The notes beneath the pieces are model-generated. The model made no database searches. It was not told where the DNA came from and saw only the letters and a program-made list of their open reading frames with translations. Both the position numbers and the translations under genes were made by a program. A DNA stretch of 13,893 bases from Prolixibacteraceae bacterium (GTDB taxonomy: Bacteria; Bacteroidota; Bacteroidia; Bacteroidales; Prolixibacteraceae): assembly GCA_003457135.1 (NCBI GenBank), contig DMSQ01000067.1, positions 1 to 13,893 of the forward strand. The letters run 5' to 3'. The number at the start of each line of letters is the position of its first letter. The first letter of the stretch is position 1. Below, one piece after another: positions 13,556 to 13,893 of this stretch.

Positions 13556-13774
13556 GATTTTGATGGAACACCTTATCAAACCATATTCCTGCATTCCTGG
13601 CGAAAAAATTTTCCTGAAAAAAATTTTCCCAAACTTCCGGTTTTGTTTCCATCATTTGAGCCATACGGCTCTTCAGTTCCTTTTACCGGCCTATCCGGTT
13701 ATATACAAAAACCAACAGGATAAAAGTTTCTGTTGGTTTTTTTTTGTCTTACAACCAATAAAATACAACCTTAA
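13556..13774 (+). promoter_or_regulatory. Structured pyrB leader with possible attenuator
   Basis: Between the -7 element and pyrB lies a long leader with several pairing elements. A/T-rich near-repeats GAAAAAATTTTCC (13602-13614) and GAAAAAAATTTTCC (13616-13629) come first. A GAGCC-ATAC-GGCTC hairpin sits at 13658-13671. ACCGG (13685-13689) can pair with CCGGT at 13637-13641 or 13695-13699, exclusive choices. A terminator follows at 13707-13745. An open frame from ATG 13563 runs 71 codons and its TGA overlaps the pyrB ATG (ATGA); its composition (Phe/Lys-rich) does not look like a conserved protein, but it could be a leader peptide. Attenuation is an inference; it matches no riboswitch class I recognise. 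Confidence 0.4.
13707..13745 (+). terminator. Intrinsic terminator in front of pyrB
   Basis: AAAAACCAACAG (13707-13718) pairs perfectly with CTGTTGGTTTTT (13730-13741), 12 bp with an 11-base loop, ending in a nine-T run (13737-13745). It lies 246 bp past the yigZ stop and 29 bp before pyrB, a position that suits an attenuator better than a simple yigZ terminator. Confidence 0.85.
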
Positions 13775-13893
13775 ATGAAGAAGAGAGATTTAATTTCGAT
13801 TACCGATTATTCAAAAGAAGATTACCTGCGAATTTTGGAACTTGCAGCCGATTTCGAGAAAAATCCAAACCAGAGGTTACTTGAAGGAAAAGT
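13775..13893 (+). CDS. pyrB: Aspartate carbamoyltransferase catalytic subunit (3'-truncated)
   Basis: Only the first 39 codons are present. The N-terminus MKKRDLISITDYSKEDYLRI followed by LELAADFEKNPNQRLLEGK matches the opening of PyrB from Bacteroidota, where the next segment (beyond the window) should carry the carbamoyl-phosphate-binding STRTR motif. The enzyme joins carbamoyl phosphate to aspartate in the first committed step of pyrimidine synthesis. A pyrI regulatory subunit would be expected downstream in this phylum (family knowledge, not visible). ATG 13775 is preceded by A-rich sequence and overlaps the TGA of the leader open frame. Identification rests on a short stretch, so it is likely rather than certain. 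Confidence 0.82.
   Translation, partial: MKKRDLISITDYSKEDYLRILELAADFEKNPNQRLLEGK

Noticed and set aside
13556..13745. 6S RNA or another small RNA gene in the pyrB leader
   Set aside because: The predicted ends do not pair into the long 6S stem, and the position immediately before pyrB favours a leader. Not excluded by sequence alone.
13563..13778. 71-codon open frame upstream of pyrB as a protein-coding gene
   Set aside because: Its Phe/Lys-rich composition follows A/T tracts and the terminator hairpin, and it resembles no family I know. Kept only as a possible leader peptide.

Overview
The window looks like a chromosomal segment of a low-GC Bacteroidota (Bacteroidales/Marinilabiliales-like) bacterium. 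The clues are an OstA/LptD protein of the Bacteroidota type, a DUF3127 protein, an amidase-MlaD gene pair, tandem FKBP isomerases ending in the same VELLEIV peptide, start codons mostly preceded by A-rich sequence rather than a Shine-Dalgarno motif, and repeated matches to the Bacteroidota promoter (-33 TTTG, -7 TAnnTTTG). The species cannot be fixed from the sequence alone. No mobile element, CRISPR array, tRNA or rRNA was seen. Almost all of it is housekeeping sequence, so the interesting points are domain variants and non-coding regions rather than an obvious new system.

Layout. (1) 1-1916: the 3' part of a TrkH-type K+ uptake channel gene (+) runs tail to tail, one base apart, into a yciO-type Sua5/YrdC gene (-). 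(2) 1988-4479: a rightward run of mnmD (tRNA wobble-uridine methyltransferase), a cytoplasmic FKBP isomerase, a lipoprotein FKBP isomerase and a DUF3127 OB-fold-like protein, closed by a strong bidirectional terminator. (3) 4498-5589 (-): an orphan response regulator with REC, PAS-like and LuxR HTH domains. (4) 5753-11096: a cell-envelope block of lptD (-), divergent from a zinc amidase with a C-terminal SPOR-like domain (+), then an MCE/MlaD-like protein (+). The lptD/amidase intergenic region carries -7 elements on both strands, and the best promoter match in the window lies in front of mlaD. (5) 11097-13461: an AT-rich, palindrome-rich region, dnaA, an intrinsic terminator and a YigZ/IMPACT protein. 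(6) 13462-13893: a 313-bp leader region with a -7 element and a strong terminator hairpin 29 bp ahead of the 5' end of pyrB (aspartate carbamoyltransferase), which runs off the window.

How they fit together. lptD, the amidase and mlaD all serve envelope construction: LPS insertion, septal peptidoglycan cleavage and lipid trafficking. The two FKBPs give related folding activity in two compartments. mnmD and yciO are tRNA-modification-type genes. dnaA starts replication and pyrB commits carbon to pyrimidines. The two features most worth pursuing are the possible attenuator in the pyrB leader and the SPOR-like C-terminus shared by the amidase and the neighbouring MlaD-like protein.
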